This document shows positions 1 through 5,493 of a stretch of DNA of 5,493 bases, piece after piece. The stretch lies in NCBI GenBank assembly GCA_964496975.1, contig CAZCBN010000169.1:1-5493 (forward strand), read 5' to 3'. Each line of letters opens with the position of its first letter. Position 1 is the first letter of the stretch. A program made the translations under genes and the position numbers. Under the pieces are notes generated by a model. That model was given only the letters and a program-made list of their open reading frames with translations, was not told the origin of the DNA and made no database searches. Source of the stretch: CAZCBN01 sp964496975 (lineage in GTDB: Bacteria > Planctomycetota > Phycisphaerae > Phycisphaerales > UBA1924).

Positions 1-2166
1 GAACAGGCGGCGCTGCAGCAGCTCGTCCAGCGCGAGGAGGCGGACGACGCGGCTTGAAGGGACGGCGGCGCGGAGGTCGCGGGCGGCCTCGGCGACGGCC
101 TCGCGCGACGTCTCGCCGGCGGTGGCGAGGGTCGCGAGCCGCGCGGCGTGGGCCCGCTCGTCGAAGGGATCGGCCTCCAGCGCGAGGCGGACGGCGGCGA
201 GCGAGTCCTCGATGTCGCGGGTTTGCCGCGCGGCGTCGGCGGCGAGGAGCGCGGCGTCGGCGGTCGTCGGCGGGGCGAGGGCCGCGAGGGCGGCGCGGGC
301 GTCGTCGTAGCGCTGGAGCGTCCAGAGAAGCCGGGCGCGGGGGACGGCGAGCGCGGGGTCGGCCGCGTGCAGGCGGTCCATCGCGGCGACGGCGAGATCG
401 GCGTCGTTCCATTGGCCGACGAGGGCGGCGGTGGCGCCGGCGGCGTCGGCCGCGGCGGCGGCGGTGTTGGCGAGTTGGGGGTCGGTCGAGGCGGCGTCGG
501 CGAGAAGCGGGGGAAGGTCGACCTCGGCGGCGCGGCCGAGTTCGAGGAGCAGGCCGGCGTGCAGCAGGCGGCCCGCGGGGCTTGTCGCGGCGCGCTGGGC
601 CTGCGAGAGCAGGGCCGCGGGCTCGGCGGCGCCGAGCAGCACGGCGGCGGCGGCGGAGCGGTACCAGAGGGGCCGGGCCTCGGTGAGGTCTCGCGCGGCG
701 GTGACGAGCGCGGCCTCGTCGGCGGGGTCAAAGGTCCACGCGGCGTCGCGCGCGAGGGCGAAGGCGGCGCGGGGCGAGGGCTGCGGGTGCGCGCGCCACG
801 CGGCGAAGGCGGCGCGTCGGCGGGCGCCGTCGCCGGTGGCGGCGGTGGCGACTCGGTCGGCGAGCAGGTCGATGGTGGGGGGGGGGAACTCCAGGGCCGC
901 GTAGGCCTCGCGCACGGCCGCGGGGAAGGCGCCGCCGAGACGGCCGGAGCGGGCGATACCGTCGATGAGGCGCAGGGCCCGGTCGTCGAGGAGGCCGCGG
1001 TTGTTCCGCACGGCCTCCACCAGAACGAGCGCGGCGGAGGCGGGGCGGCCCAGGCCCACGGCGGCGCGGACGCGGCGCGCCAGGACGGCGGCGGGGTCGA
1101 TCGAGGGGTTGACGGCCGCCTCGGCGTACGCGTCGGCCGCGGCCTGCAGGTCGTCGAGCGCGAAGAGCGTGTCGCCGGCGAGGAGCCACAGGTCGCTCTC
1201 GCGGCGGCGCAGCGTCGCGTACTCGGCGGGCAGGCGCGTGGGCACGCGCAGGCGGGACGCCCCGCTCAGCCCCTTGGCGAGCGCGGTGGCGCCGGCGCGG
1301 GCGTAGCCCAGGTCGAGCAGCGCCTCGCCCAGCCCGGCCCAGGCGACGGCGTGGACCGAGGTGTCGATCTCCGGCACATCGCTCCGCACAGCGCGGGCGA
1401 AAAACGCGGCGGCTCGTTCGAGTTGCCCGCGGCGCAGCGCGTCAACGCCGGCGACCGCCAGCGGCCGGGGCTCTTCCAGCCCGAGCTCCGCGGCGCGGGC
1501 GAAGGCGAAGACGGCCGAGGCGCCCAGGCCCGCCTCGATGTTCGCGTCGCCCAGGGCCCGCTGGATCTCGGCGTTGTCCGGCAGCAGATCGGCGGCTCGC
1601 TCCAGCAAGCCCAGCGCGGCGTCGGGGTCGCCCTCGGCGGTGGCGGCGCGGCCGGCGGCGTAGAGCCGCAGGGCGTCGGTCGCGGCTTGTTCATCGGCCA
1701 CGGGGGCGACAGCCGTGGGCGCGTCGGAGGCCTCGGGCCGCGGGGCGTCGGCGGGGGGCGTGCTGGCCGGCGCGTCGTCGCCGCGCAGCGGGCGGGCGGC
1801 GAACGCGTCGATGGTGGGCTCGGTGTCGGCGGTGCGGCGTGCGGCGGCCTCGGCGGCGTCGAGCGACACCTTGGCCTCGCGCAGCGTGGGGCGGCCGGCG
1901 CCGGCGAAGGCGAGGTTCCACGGCGCGTCGTCATCGGTCGCCACGGGCACAGGGTGGCGCCGCTCACGCTCGGCGAGCAGGCGGAGGCGGGACTCGGCGG
2001 GGCCGATGCCCGCGTCGCGATCATCGCCTGGACGGGCTCCACTGCGCGCGGCGGTGGCGCCGGTCGGGGCGTCGCCGCGGCCGGCGCGTTCGGCGACGGG
2101 CGAGCATGCGCCGACGGCGAGGAGCAGCGCGGCGATGGACGCGACGGCGCGAACGGGTGAGGGCAT
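1..2166 (-). CDS. Alanine-rich TPR-repeat lipoprotein (3' end outside window)
   Basis: The frame is open from ATG at 2166 to the left edge: 722 codons with no stop, C-terminus missing. Residues 1-21 form a lipoprotein signal peptide (R6, hydrophobic stretch IAALLLAV, lipobox VGAC); C21 is the only cysteine in the visible protein. Residues 22-160 are a low-complexity Ala/Pro/Asp/Arg linker. TPRs with the expected G8, A20 and A27 residues lie at 165-198 (P32 also present; ends LLERAADLLPDN), 199-232 and 233-266. Less regular ones are near 271-300, 322-355 and 638-670. Between about 400 and 600 is an Ala-rich helical region, probably degenerate repeats. TPR solenoids mediate protein-protein contacts; with lipid anchoring, a periplasmic or outer-membrane scaffold or assembly role is plausible, but the partner is unknown. 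The start follows the previous stop by 1 nt (TGA-C-ATG) with only a weak GAG 8 nt upstream, so translational coupling is likely. Positions 877-886 are a G10 run (C10 in the gene). Confidence 0.9.
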   Translation of the reverse strand, partial: MPSPVRAVASIAALLLAVGACSPVAERAGRGDAPTGATAARSGARPGDDRDAGIGPAESRLRLLAERERRHPVPVATDDDAPWNLAFAGAGRPTLREAKVSLDAAEAAARRTADTEPTIDAFAARPLRGDDAPASTPPADAPRPEASDAPTAVAPVADEQAATDALRLYAAGRAATAEGDPDAALGLLERAADLLPDNAEIQRALGDANIEAGLGASAVFAFARAAELGLEEPRPLAVAGVDALRRGQLERAAAFFARAVRSDVPEIDTSVHAVAWAGLGEALLDLGYARAGATALAKGLSGASRLRVPTRLPAEYATLRRRESDLWLLAGDTLFALDDLQAAADAYAEAAVNPSIDPAAVLARRVRAAVGLGRPASAALVLVEAVRNNRGLLDDRALRLIDGIARSGRLGGAFPAAVREAYAALEFPPPTIDLLADRVATAATGDGARRRAAFAAWRAHPQPSPRAAFALARDAAWTFDPADEAALVTAARDLTEARPLWYRSAAAAVLLGAAEPAALLSQAQRAATSPAGRLLHAGLLLELGRAAEVDLPPLLADAASTDPQLANTAAAAADAAGATAALVGQWNDADLAVAAMDRLHAADPALAVPRARLLWTLQRYDDARAALAALAPPTTADAALLAADAARQTRDIEDSLAAVRLALEADPFDERAHAARLATLATAGETSREAVAEAARDLRAAVPSSRVVRLLALDELLQRRLF
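877..886. repeat. G10/C10 homopolymer inside the TPR lipoprotein gene
   Basis: Ten consecutive G on the plus strand (C on the coding strand) encode most of a Phe-Pro-Pro-Pro-Thr stretch at residues 427-431 of the TPR protein. The reading frame and protein character are continuous on both sides at this length. A change of one base would shift the frame. Confidence 0.95.
2104..2166 (-). other. Lipoprotein signal peptide and lipobox of the TPR protein
   Basis: Codons 1-21 read MPSPVRAVASIAALLLAVGAC. There is one basic residue (R6), a hydrophobic core of about 12 residues, and the lipobox V-G-A-C. Valine at -3 and glycine at -2 are permitted but not the commonest choices. The Cys is unique in the 722 visible residues, which favours a real lipidation site. 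After cleavage the mature protein would begin C-S-P-V, and the long disordered stretch that follows suits a tether. SPI cleavage after an Ala is a less likely alternative. Confidence 0.75.
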
Positions 2167-2167
2167 G

Positions 2168-2935
2168 TCAGGTGCTCGGTTGGCCTTTGGACTGCGCCTT
2201 GCTCGCGCGGCTCGGACGCTTGGACGCCCCGGCGGGACGCGCGGGCTTGGCGGCGCCCGCCGGCTTGGACCCGCCCCGCGAGCGGCCCGCCGGCTTGATC
2301 GGCCGTCCTCCGTCCGCCGCCCAGCGCTCGAGCAGCGTGTAGGCCCCGAGCGCCTCGCCGGAGCGGACGGCCCGCTCGAGCCGGCCGGCGATGGCGTCGG
2401 CCGTGTCGTCGGCGTCGGCGGCGCCCTCGCGGCGGATCAACGCGCCGAGGCGGTCGTCAACCGGGACGGCGTGCGCGGCGAGGGCACGCAGCATGACGCG
2501 GGCGATGGCGAAGGGGGGCACTCCGGGCAGGGCGTCGAAGTACGCCCGGGCGTCGCGCTTGGGCAGGTCGCGCATGTGCTCCAGCACCAGGCCGTTCTCG
2601 CGGAGGAAGACGGCGTTCAGCGCGAGGTGGAGCCGCTCGGCCCGCTCGTGGGCCCGCGGGTAGTCGGGGCCCAGCACGGCCGCGACGTCGTCGGGCGTTG
2701 CGACGCGGAGCTCGTTCCCGTCCACGAAGTGCAGGCCGAACTGGCCCAGCGCCCACGCGGCGTGCTCCTCGCCCGCCTCCCACGCGAGGACAGCGCGGAC
2801 GAGCTCGGAGACCACCGACTCGCTTCGCGGCGGGGCGGGGGGGAGCGAGGGGTCCTCGGCCGGCGGGTCGGGGTACCGCGCGGCCAGAGCGGCGAGGAGA
2901 TCGAGCAGCGGCTTGGCCGGGTCGGTGGATGGCAC
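2168..2935 (-). CDS. Endonuclease III-like helix-hairpin-helix protein, lacking catalytic Lys and Fe-S cysteines, with basic tail
   Basis: The protein has 255 residues. The recognisable part is LPGVPPFAIARVMLRAL (136-152) followed by PVDDRLGALIRREG (158-171). This lines up with the HhH-GPD hairpin of endonuclease III (LPGVGRKTANVVL, then AVDTH): the spacing from the lysine position to the aspartate is 18 residues in both. D160 fits the conserved catalytic aspartate, but F142 stands where Nth has Lys120, so lyase-type bifunctional chemistry is not expected. There is no cysteine in the whole protein, so the C-terminal 4Fe-4S loop is absent. Residues 1-125 are helical, with no motif I can name. 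Residues 211-255 are a Lys/Arg/Ala/Pro/Ser tail with no acidic residue, like histone H1 tails, probably a nucleic-acid contact. The GTG start at 2935 is supported by GGAG 5 nt upstream. It may be a monofunctional glycosylase, a non-catalytic DNA or RNA binder, or a diverged relic. The fold call is moderately secure; the activity is unknown. Confidence 0.72.
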   Translation of the reverse strand: MPSTDPAKPLLDLLAALAARYPDPPAEDPSLPPAPPRSESVVSELVRAVLAWEAGEEHAAWALGQFGLHFVDGNELRVATPDDVAAVLGPDYPRAHERAERLHLALNAVFLRENGLVLEHMRDLPKRDARAYFDALPGVPPFAIARVMLRALAAHAVPVDDRLGALIRREGAADADDTADAIAGRLERAVRSGEALGAYTLLERWAADGGRPIKPAGRSRGGSKPAGAAKPARPAGASKRPSRASKAQSKGQPST

Positions 2936-2940
2936 GCGTT

Positions 2941-2944
2941 CTCC
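2941..2944 (-). promoter_or_regulatory. Shine-Dalgarno-like GGAG for the HhH gene
   Basis: On the minus strand GGAGA sits in the 61-nt gap after rbfA, with GGAG 5 nt before the GTG at 2935. It decides the start of the HhH protein, whose frame is open upstream well into rbfA. The rest of the gap (2945-2996) is pyrimidine-rich on the coding strand, with a C7 run, and shows no hairpin or promoter I can defend. Confidence 0.55.
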
Positions 2945-2996
2945 AGCAGCGGTCGGCGATGGGGGGGTGAGATGCGGGGGACGGAACGGTGCGGGG

Positions 2997-3539
2997 TCAC
3001 CCGTGGGCGGTCGCGGCGGCGTCGGGGCCTTCGGGCGCCCCGGCGGGTGGCGGGTTGCCCGGCGGAGCTTCGCCCGGGAGAGCTTCGCCCGGCGGGGCTT
3101 GCGCTCGGGGATCGTTGGCATCGTTCGCCGTCGCGGGTTCGCCGTCTGCGGTGGCGCGGGATTCGGCGGCCGCGGCACTGTCGGCGGCGGCGAGCGAGAT
3201 GGCCCGGAGCAACTCGGCCTGTCGCCGGACCGACGGGTCGGTCTCAAAGAGGAGCCGCGGCATGTCGCGGCTGGACATGCGGTCCATCACCTGTCGGCGG
3301 AGGTGGCCGGCGGCGGCCCGGAGGCCGTGCATGGTGAGGGCCTCGTGGTCGGCGGGGAAGACCGAGACGCGCACGGTGGCGTCGCTGCGGTCCTCGGCGA
3401 CCTTCACCTCGGTGACGGTGATGAGGCCGCGGACGCGCGGGTCGGACAGGCCGCGGGCCAGCACCTCTTGCAGCGTGCGCTGGAGCGTTGCGGCGAAGAG
3501 GCCTTCGCGGCGTTCTTTGGCTTGGCCGCGGCGGTTCAC
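2997..3539 (-). CDS. rbfA: Ribosome-binding factor A (30S maturation) with Pro/Ala-rich C-terminal tail
   Basis: RbfA binds the 30S subunit near the 5' end of 16S rRNA and takes part in late maturation and cold adaptation. The protein has 180 residues. Residues 8-117 are a full RbfA domain (type II KH fold): KERREGLFAATLQRTLQEVL, then LSDPRVRGLITVTEVKVAED (31-50), the VRVSVF strand, GLRAAAGHLRRQV (72-84) carrying the interrupted helix typical of the family, and MPRLLFETDPSVRR (93-106). The GTG at 3539 was chosen because homology begins within a few residues, GGAG lies 9 nt upstream (3549-3552), and the start overlaps the ylxP stop as GTGA; longer versions of the frame read into Arg-rich ylxP antiframe. 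Residues 121-180 are an Ala/Pro/acidic tail with PGEA repeats, making the protein about 50 residues longer than most RbfA. The downstream gene is 61 nt away rather than truB directly. Confidence 0.96.
   Translation of the reverse strand: MNRRGQAKERREGLFAATLQRTLQEVLARGLSDPRVRGLITVTEVKVAEDRSDATVRVSVFPADHEALTMHGLRAAAGHLRRQVMDRMSSRDMPRLLFETDPSVRRQAELLRAISLAAADSAAAAESRATADGEPATANDANDPRAQAPPGEALPGEAPPGNPPPAGAPEGPDAAATAHG
3066..3092 (-). repeat. Two-copy 15-nt tandem repeat in the rbfA tail
   Basis: The 12-mer AGCTTCGCCCGG (plus strand) occurs at 3066-3077 and again at 3081-3092, a period of 15 nt. It encodes the PGEA units of APPGEALPGEAPPGN in the RbfA tail; a diverged third unit (PPGN) follows. 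It probably arose by in-frame slippage in a disordered region. Confidence 0.85.
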
Positions 3540-4144
3540 TGGCGGAGGCTCCGGACGTCGGGGGGCGTCGCGTCGTTCGACGCGTCGGCGGCGGGGTTGA
3601 CGGGGCCCCGCGCGGGCACGTGGCCCGACCGGTGGCGGCCGCGGTGCGGTGTTCCGTTGCGGGGCGCGAACAGATCGGCGAGGGCGGGCCGGGGGCCGGG
3701 ATCGCCTGCATCGACGTTGTCCGCGGCCGCGGCAGGGTCGATGTCCGCGGCGTAGCGCAGCAGCTCGTCCGCGATGGCGGCCCGCTGCTTCGGCGAGGAC
3801 TCGGGGTCGTCGGGCGCGGCGCTGAGGGGCTCGTCGTCGTCCGGGCTGACGCGCAGGATCTGGCGGGAGAGCTCGCCCAGCTCGGCCTCGACCGAGCCGC
3901 CCCACATGCCGCGGAGCTTCGTGGTGATGCGGTCGAGCGTTTCGCCCAGGTGGCGGCCGTCGCTGCCGACGACGGCGAGGGCGAGGACGGCGAGGGCAGG
4001 GTTCTCCTGCGCGGCGATCTCGGCGACGGCGGCGAGGTGCTCGCGGTGCAGGCGGTCCTTCACCGCGGAGACGACGCGTCGCTTGTCCTTCAGCGACTGC
4101 GCGTCGTGGATGAGCAACTGGAATCGCAGCGTGGCGATGATCAT
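3536..4144 (-). CDS. ylxP: DUF503/YlxP-family protein with long C-terminal extension
   Basis: The protein has 202 residues. Residues 1-98 match the DUF503 (YlxP) family: it opens MIIATLRFQLLIHDAQSLKD, continues KRRVVSAVKDRL, and has the family's VVGSDGRHLGETLDRI segment at 58-73. Family members are small cytoplasmic proteins of about 90-100 residues whose role is not established; their frequent place between infB and rbfA suggests a link to ribosome assembly or initiation. The ATG at 4144 was chosen because the family homology begins exactly there; codons upstream would overlap infB and give an Arg-rich sequence. There is no clear Shine-Dalgarno in the 20-nt gap, so translation may be coupled to infB. 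About 104 residues follow the DUF503 core: an acidic, Pro-rich stretch (PDDDEPLSAAPDDPESSPKQ, 101-120), a possible helix (RAAIADELLRYAADID, 121-136), then a Pro/Arg/His-rich tail. This doubles the usual length. The TGA stop overlaps the rbfA GTG start. Confidence 0.9.
   Translation of the reverse strand: MIIATLRFQLLIHDAQSLKDKRRVVSAVKDRLHREHLAAVAEIAAQENPALAVLALAVVGSDGRHLGETLDRITTKLRGMWGGSVEAELGELSRQILRVSPDDDEPLSAAPDDPESSPKQRAAIADELLRYAADIDPAAAADNVDAGDPGPRPALADLFAPRNGTPHRGRHRSGHVPARGPVNPAADASNDATPPDVRSLRQ
3549..3552 (-). promoter_or_regulatory. Shine-Dalgarno-like GGAG for rbfA
   Basis: On the minus strand GGAG lies 9 nt before the GTG at 3539, inside the last codons of ylxP. It helps to select the GTG that overlaps the ylxP stop codon (GTGA, 3536-3539) as the rbfA start. 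Confidence 0.5.
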
Positions 4145-4152
4145 GGCGGTGC

Positions 4153-4164
4153 GGGCCCGGGCCC
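4153..4164. repeat. Perfect 12-bp palindrome in the infB-ylxP gap
   Basis: GGGCCCGGGCCC is its own reverse complement and fills most of the 20 nt between the infB stop and the ylxP start. As RNA it could form only a 4-bp stem with a CCGG loop, or pair in trans. There is no T-run, so it is not a terminator. At this GC content it may be chance. Confidence 0.6.
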
Positions 4165-5493
4165 TCAGCCCCTCGTCCCGGCCTTCTCGGGCTTGCCGCC
4201 CAGGGTGCGGCGGACCTCGACGTTCTTGTAGCACTCCAGGATGTCGCCGGGCTTGATGTCGTCGTAGCCGGCGATCTTCATGCCGCACTCCATGCCGGCG
4301 CGGACGTCCTTCGCGTCATCCTTGAATCGCTTGAGCTGCTCCAGCAGGCGGTCGTTCTCGATGATGATGTTGTTGCGGGTGACGCGGATGTACGCGGCCC
4401 GCTCGATGACGCCGTCGGTGACGTAGCAGCCGGCGACCATGCCCACCTTGCTGACGCGGAAGACCTGGCGGACCTCGGCGTGCCCCAGGATCTCCTGGCG
4501 CACGTCGGGCTCGAGCAGGCCCTCGGCGGCCTTGCGCATGTCGTCCACGATCTCGTAGATGACCTGGTACTGGCGGATCTCGACGCCCTTGTTCTCGGCC
4601 AGGTTGCGGGCCTTGCCGGAGGGGATGACGTTGAAGCCGATGATGACGGCGTTGGACGCCGCGGCGAGCTGCACGTCCGACTCCGTCACGCCGCCGACGA
4701 GGGCGTGCAGCACGCGGATCTTCACCTCGTCGGTGCTGACCTTCTCGATCTCGTGCTTGAGCACGTCGACCGAGCCCTGCACGTCGGCCTTCAGGACGAC
4801 GAGGATCTCCTTCAGCTCCGCCTCGGCCATCTGGCTGAACATGCTGTCCAGCGTCATCTTGGGCTGGGCGAGCTGGCGCTCGCGCTCGACCTGGCGACGC
4901 TGGTCGGCGGCCTCCTCGGCCTTCTTGAGCGTGTCGACGCAGTAGAACTTGTCGCCCGCGTCGGGCAGCAGGTCGATGCCGCTGATCTGCACCGGCATGG
5001 GCGGGAAGGCCTGCTTCAGGCGCTCGCCGCGGTCGTTGGTGATGTCGCGCACGCGGCCGAACGCGCGGCCCATGACGACGAAGTCGCCGACGCTCAGCTT
5101 GCCCTCCTGCACCAGGATGTTGGCGACCGAGCCGCGGCCCTCCTCGGGCCTGGCCTCGATGACGGTGCCGCGGGCGGGGCCGTCGAAGTCGGCCTCCAGC
5201 TCGAGGATGCTGGCCTGCAGGTCGAGGATCTCCAGCAGGTCCTGGATGCCGGTGCCCTTGGTGGCGCTCGTGCGGATCACCTCGGTCTCGCCGCCCCACT
5301 CGACGGGGTTGAGGCCCCTCTCGGCGAGCTGGCCCAGGATGCGCTGGATGTTGCCGTCGGTCGCCTCGGGCTTGTCGATCTTGTTGAGCGCGACGACGAT
5401 CGGCACGCCCGCGGCCTGGGCGTGGCTGATGGACTCGGCCGTCTGCGGCATCACGCCGTCGTCGGCCGCGACCACCAGCACCACGATGTCGGT
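4165..5493 (-). CDS. infB: Translation initiation factor IF-2, C-terminal part (5' end outside window)
   Basis: IF-2 is the cytoplasmic GTPase that brings fMet-tRNA to the 30S subunit and promotes 50S joining. The window holds the last 442 residues; the frame is open to the right edge, so the N-terminal region and the G1-G3 motifs lie outside. The first visible residues (TDIVVLVVAADDGVMPQT) are those that follow the G3 DTPGH motif in the family. G4 is NKID at residues 37-40 of the fragment and G5 is SATKG at 76-80. Domain II follows at about 105-190 (EARPEEGRGSVANILVQEG), then a charged linker helix, domain III from about 230 (VVLKADVQGSVDVLKHEIEK), and the fMet-tRNA-binding C2 domain from about 337 to 425, with the GMECG motif at 400-404 and KPGDILE at 414-420. 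It ends in TGA at 4165-4167. All visible domains look intact. The next gene begins 20 nt downstream, in the usual infB-ylxP-rbfA order. Identification is very secure. Confidence 0.98.
   Translation of the reverse strand, partial: TDIVVLVVAADDGVMPQTAESISHAQAAGVPIVVALNKIDKPEATDGNIQRILGQLAERGLNPVEWGGETEVIRTSATKGTGIQDLLEILDLQASILELEADFDGPARGTVIEARPEEGRGSVANILVQEGKLSVGDFVVMGRAFGRVRDITNDRGERLKQAFPPMPVQISGIDLLPDAGDKFYCVDTLKKAEEAADQRRQVERERQLAQPKMTLDSMFSQMAEAELKEILVVLKADVQGSVDVLKHEIEKVSTDEVKIRVLHALVGGVTESDVQLAAASNAVIIGFNVIPSGKARNLAENKGVEIRQYQVIYEIVDDMRKAAEGLLEPDVRQEILGHAEVRQVFRVSKVGMVAGCYVTDGVIERAAYIRVTRNNIIIENDRLLEQLKRFKDDAKDVRAGMECGMKIAGYDDIKPGDILECYKNVEVRRTLGGKPEKAGTRG

Noticed and set aside
1266..2042. 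258-codon minus-strand open frame rich in Pro, Arg, Ser and Thr.
   Set aside because: It overlaps the TPR gene in another frame and has the composition of an out-of-frame GC-rich read. The TPR frame has the lipobox and repeats.
148..2160. 670-codon open frame on the plus strand, Gly/Arg/Val/Glu-rich.
   Set aside because: It is the exact codon-for-codon antisense of the TPR lipoprotein gene. GC-rich codons such as GCC, GAC and CTC read as GGC, GTC and GAG on the other strand and avoid stops. It has no domain, is highly Gly-rich, and the minus frame has a signal peptide and TPRs.
2936..2996. Possible promoter or terminator in the 61-nt gap after rbfA.
   Set aside because: I see no -10/-35-like pair, no stable hairpin and no T-run; only a C-rich stretch and the GGAG of the next gene.
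2936..3247. Extended N-terminus for the HhH protein starting at 3247.
   Set aside because: It would add 104 Pro/Arg-rich residues overlapping rbfA. The GTG at 2935 has GGAG 5 nt upstream and begins ordinary protein sequence.
1715..3337. 540-codon plus-strand open frame spanning three minus-strand genes.
   Set aside because: It crosses the boundaries of the TPR, HhH and rbfA genes, is low-complexity Ala/Arg/Gly, and matches no family; it is a GC-driven shadow.
3540..3905. Extended start for rbfA at 3905.
   Set aside because: The extra 122 residues are Arg/Pro-rich readthrough of the ylxP antiframe. RbfA homology begins just after the GTG at 3539.
3488..4231. 247-codon plus-strand open frame opposite ylxP.
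   Set aside because: It is antisense to ylxP and the rbfA start, which have clear family homology; it shows no recognisable features of its own.
4145..4288. Extended start for ylxP at 4288.
   Set aside because: The added 48 residues overlap infB and are Arg-rich; DUF503 homology starts at the ATG at 4144.
1..5493. tRNA, rRNA, CRISPR, insertion sequence or phage features.
   Set aside because: No direct repeat arrays, transposase motifs, terminal inverted repeats or tRNA-like folds were noticed; the window is almost wholly coding on one strand.

Overview
This 5.5 kb window is one run of five co-oriented genes on the minus strand, with very high GC (by eye above 70%, nearly all third codon positions G or C). 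It is read from the right edge to the left: the C-terminal two thirds or so of translation initiation factor IF-2 (infB), a DUF503/YlxP-family protein, ribosome-binding factor A (rbfA), a divergent protein with an endonuclease III-like helix-hairpin-helix segment, and the first 722 codons of an alanine-rich tetratricopeptide (TPR) lipoprotein that runs off the left edge. No RNA genes, mobile elements, CRISPR arrays or convincing terminators were seen. The plus strand appears to carry no genes; its long open frames are antisense shadows caused by GC-rich codon use.

The order infB-ylxP-rbfA is the classical translation-factor operon core (nusA-infB-ylxP-rbfA-truB in Bacillus, for example). The spacing is that of an operon: 20 nt between infB and ylxP, a 4-nt GTGA overlap between ylxP and rbfA, 61 nt between rbfA and the HhH gene, and 1 nt (TGA-C-ATG) between the HhH gene and the TPR gene. 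The GC content, alanine/proline/arginine-rich tails, sparse Shine-Dalgarno signals and a high-GC infB-ylxP-rbfA cluster would fit a Planctomycetota member, perhaps Phycisphaerae. This is inference; nothing in the window fixes the taxon.

The first three genes belong to translation initiation and 30S subunit maturation. The position often held by truB is instead occupied by the HhH protein. That protein keeps the family's LPGV hairpin and the aspartate 18 residues downstream, but it has phenylalanine where Nth has its catalytic lysine, no cysteines at all (so no 4Fe-4S cluster), and a histone-H1-like Lys/Ala/Pro tail. The TPR lipoprotein probably acts at the cell envelope and has no obvious link to translation. 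Recurring oddities are long low-complexity C-terminal extensions on YlxP and RbfA and a 10-base G/C homopolymer inside the lipoprotein gene.

I found no clearly new multi-gene system. The best leads are the HhH protein and the extended YlxP.
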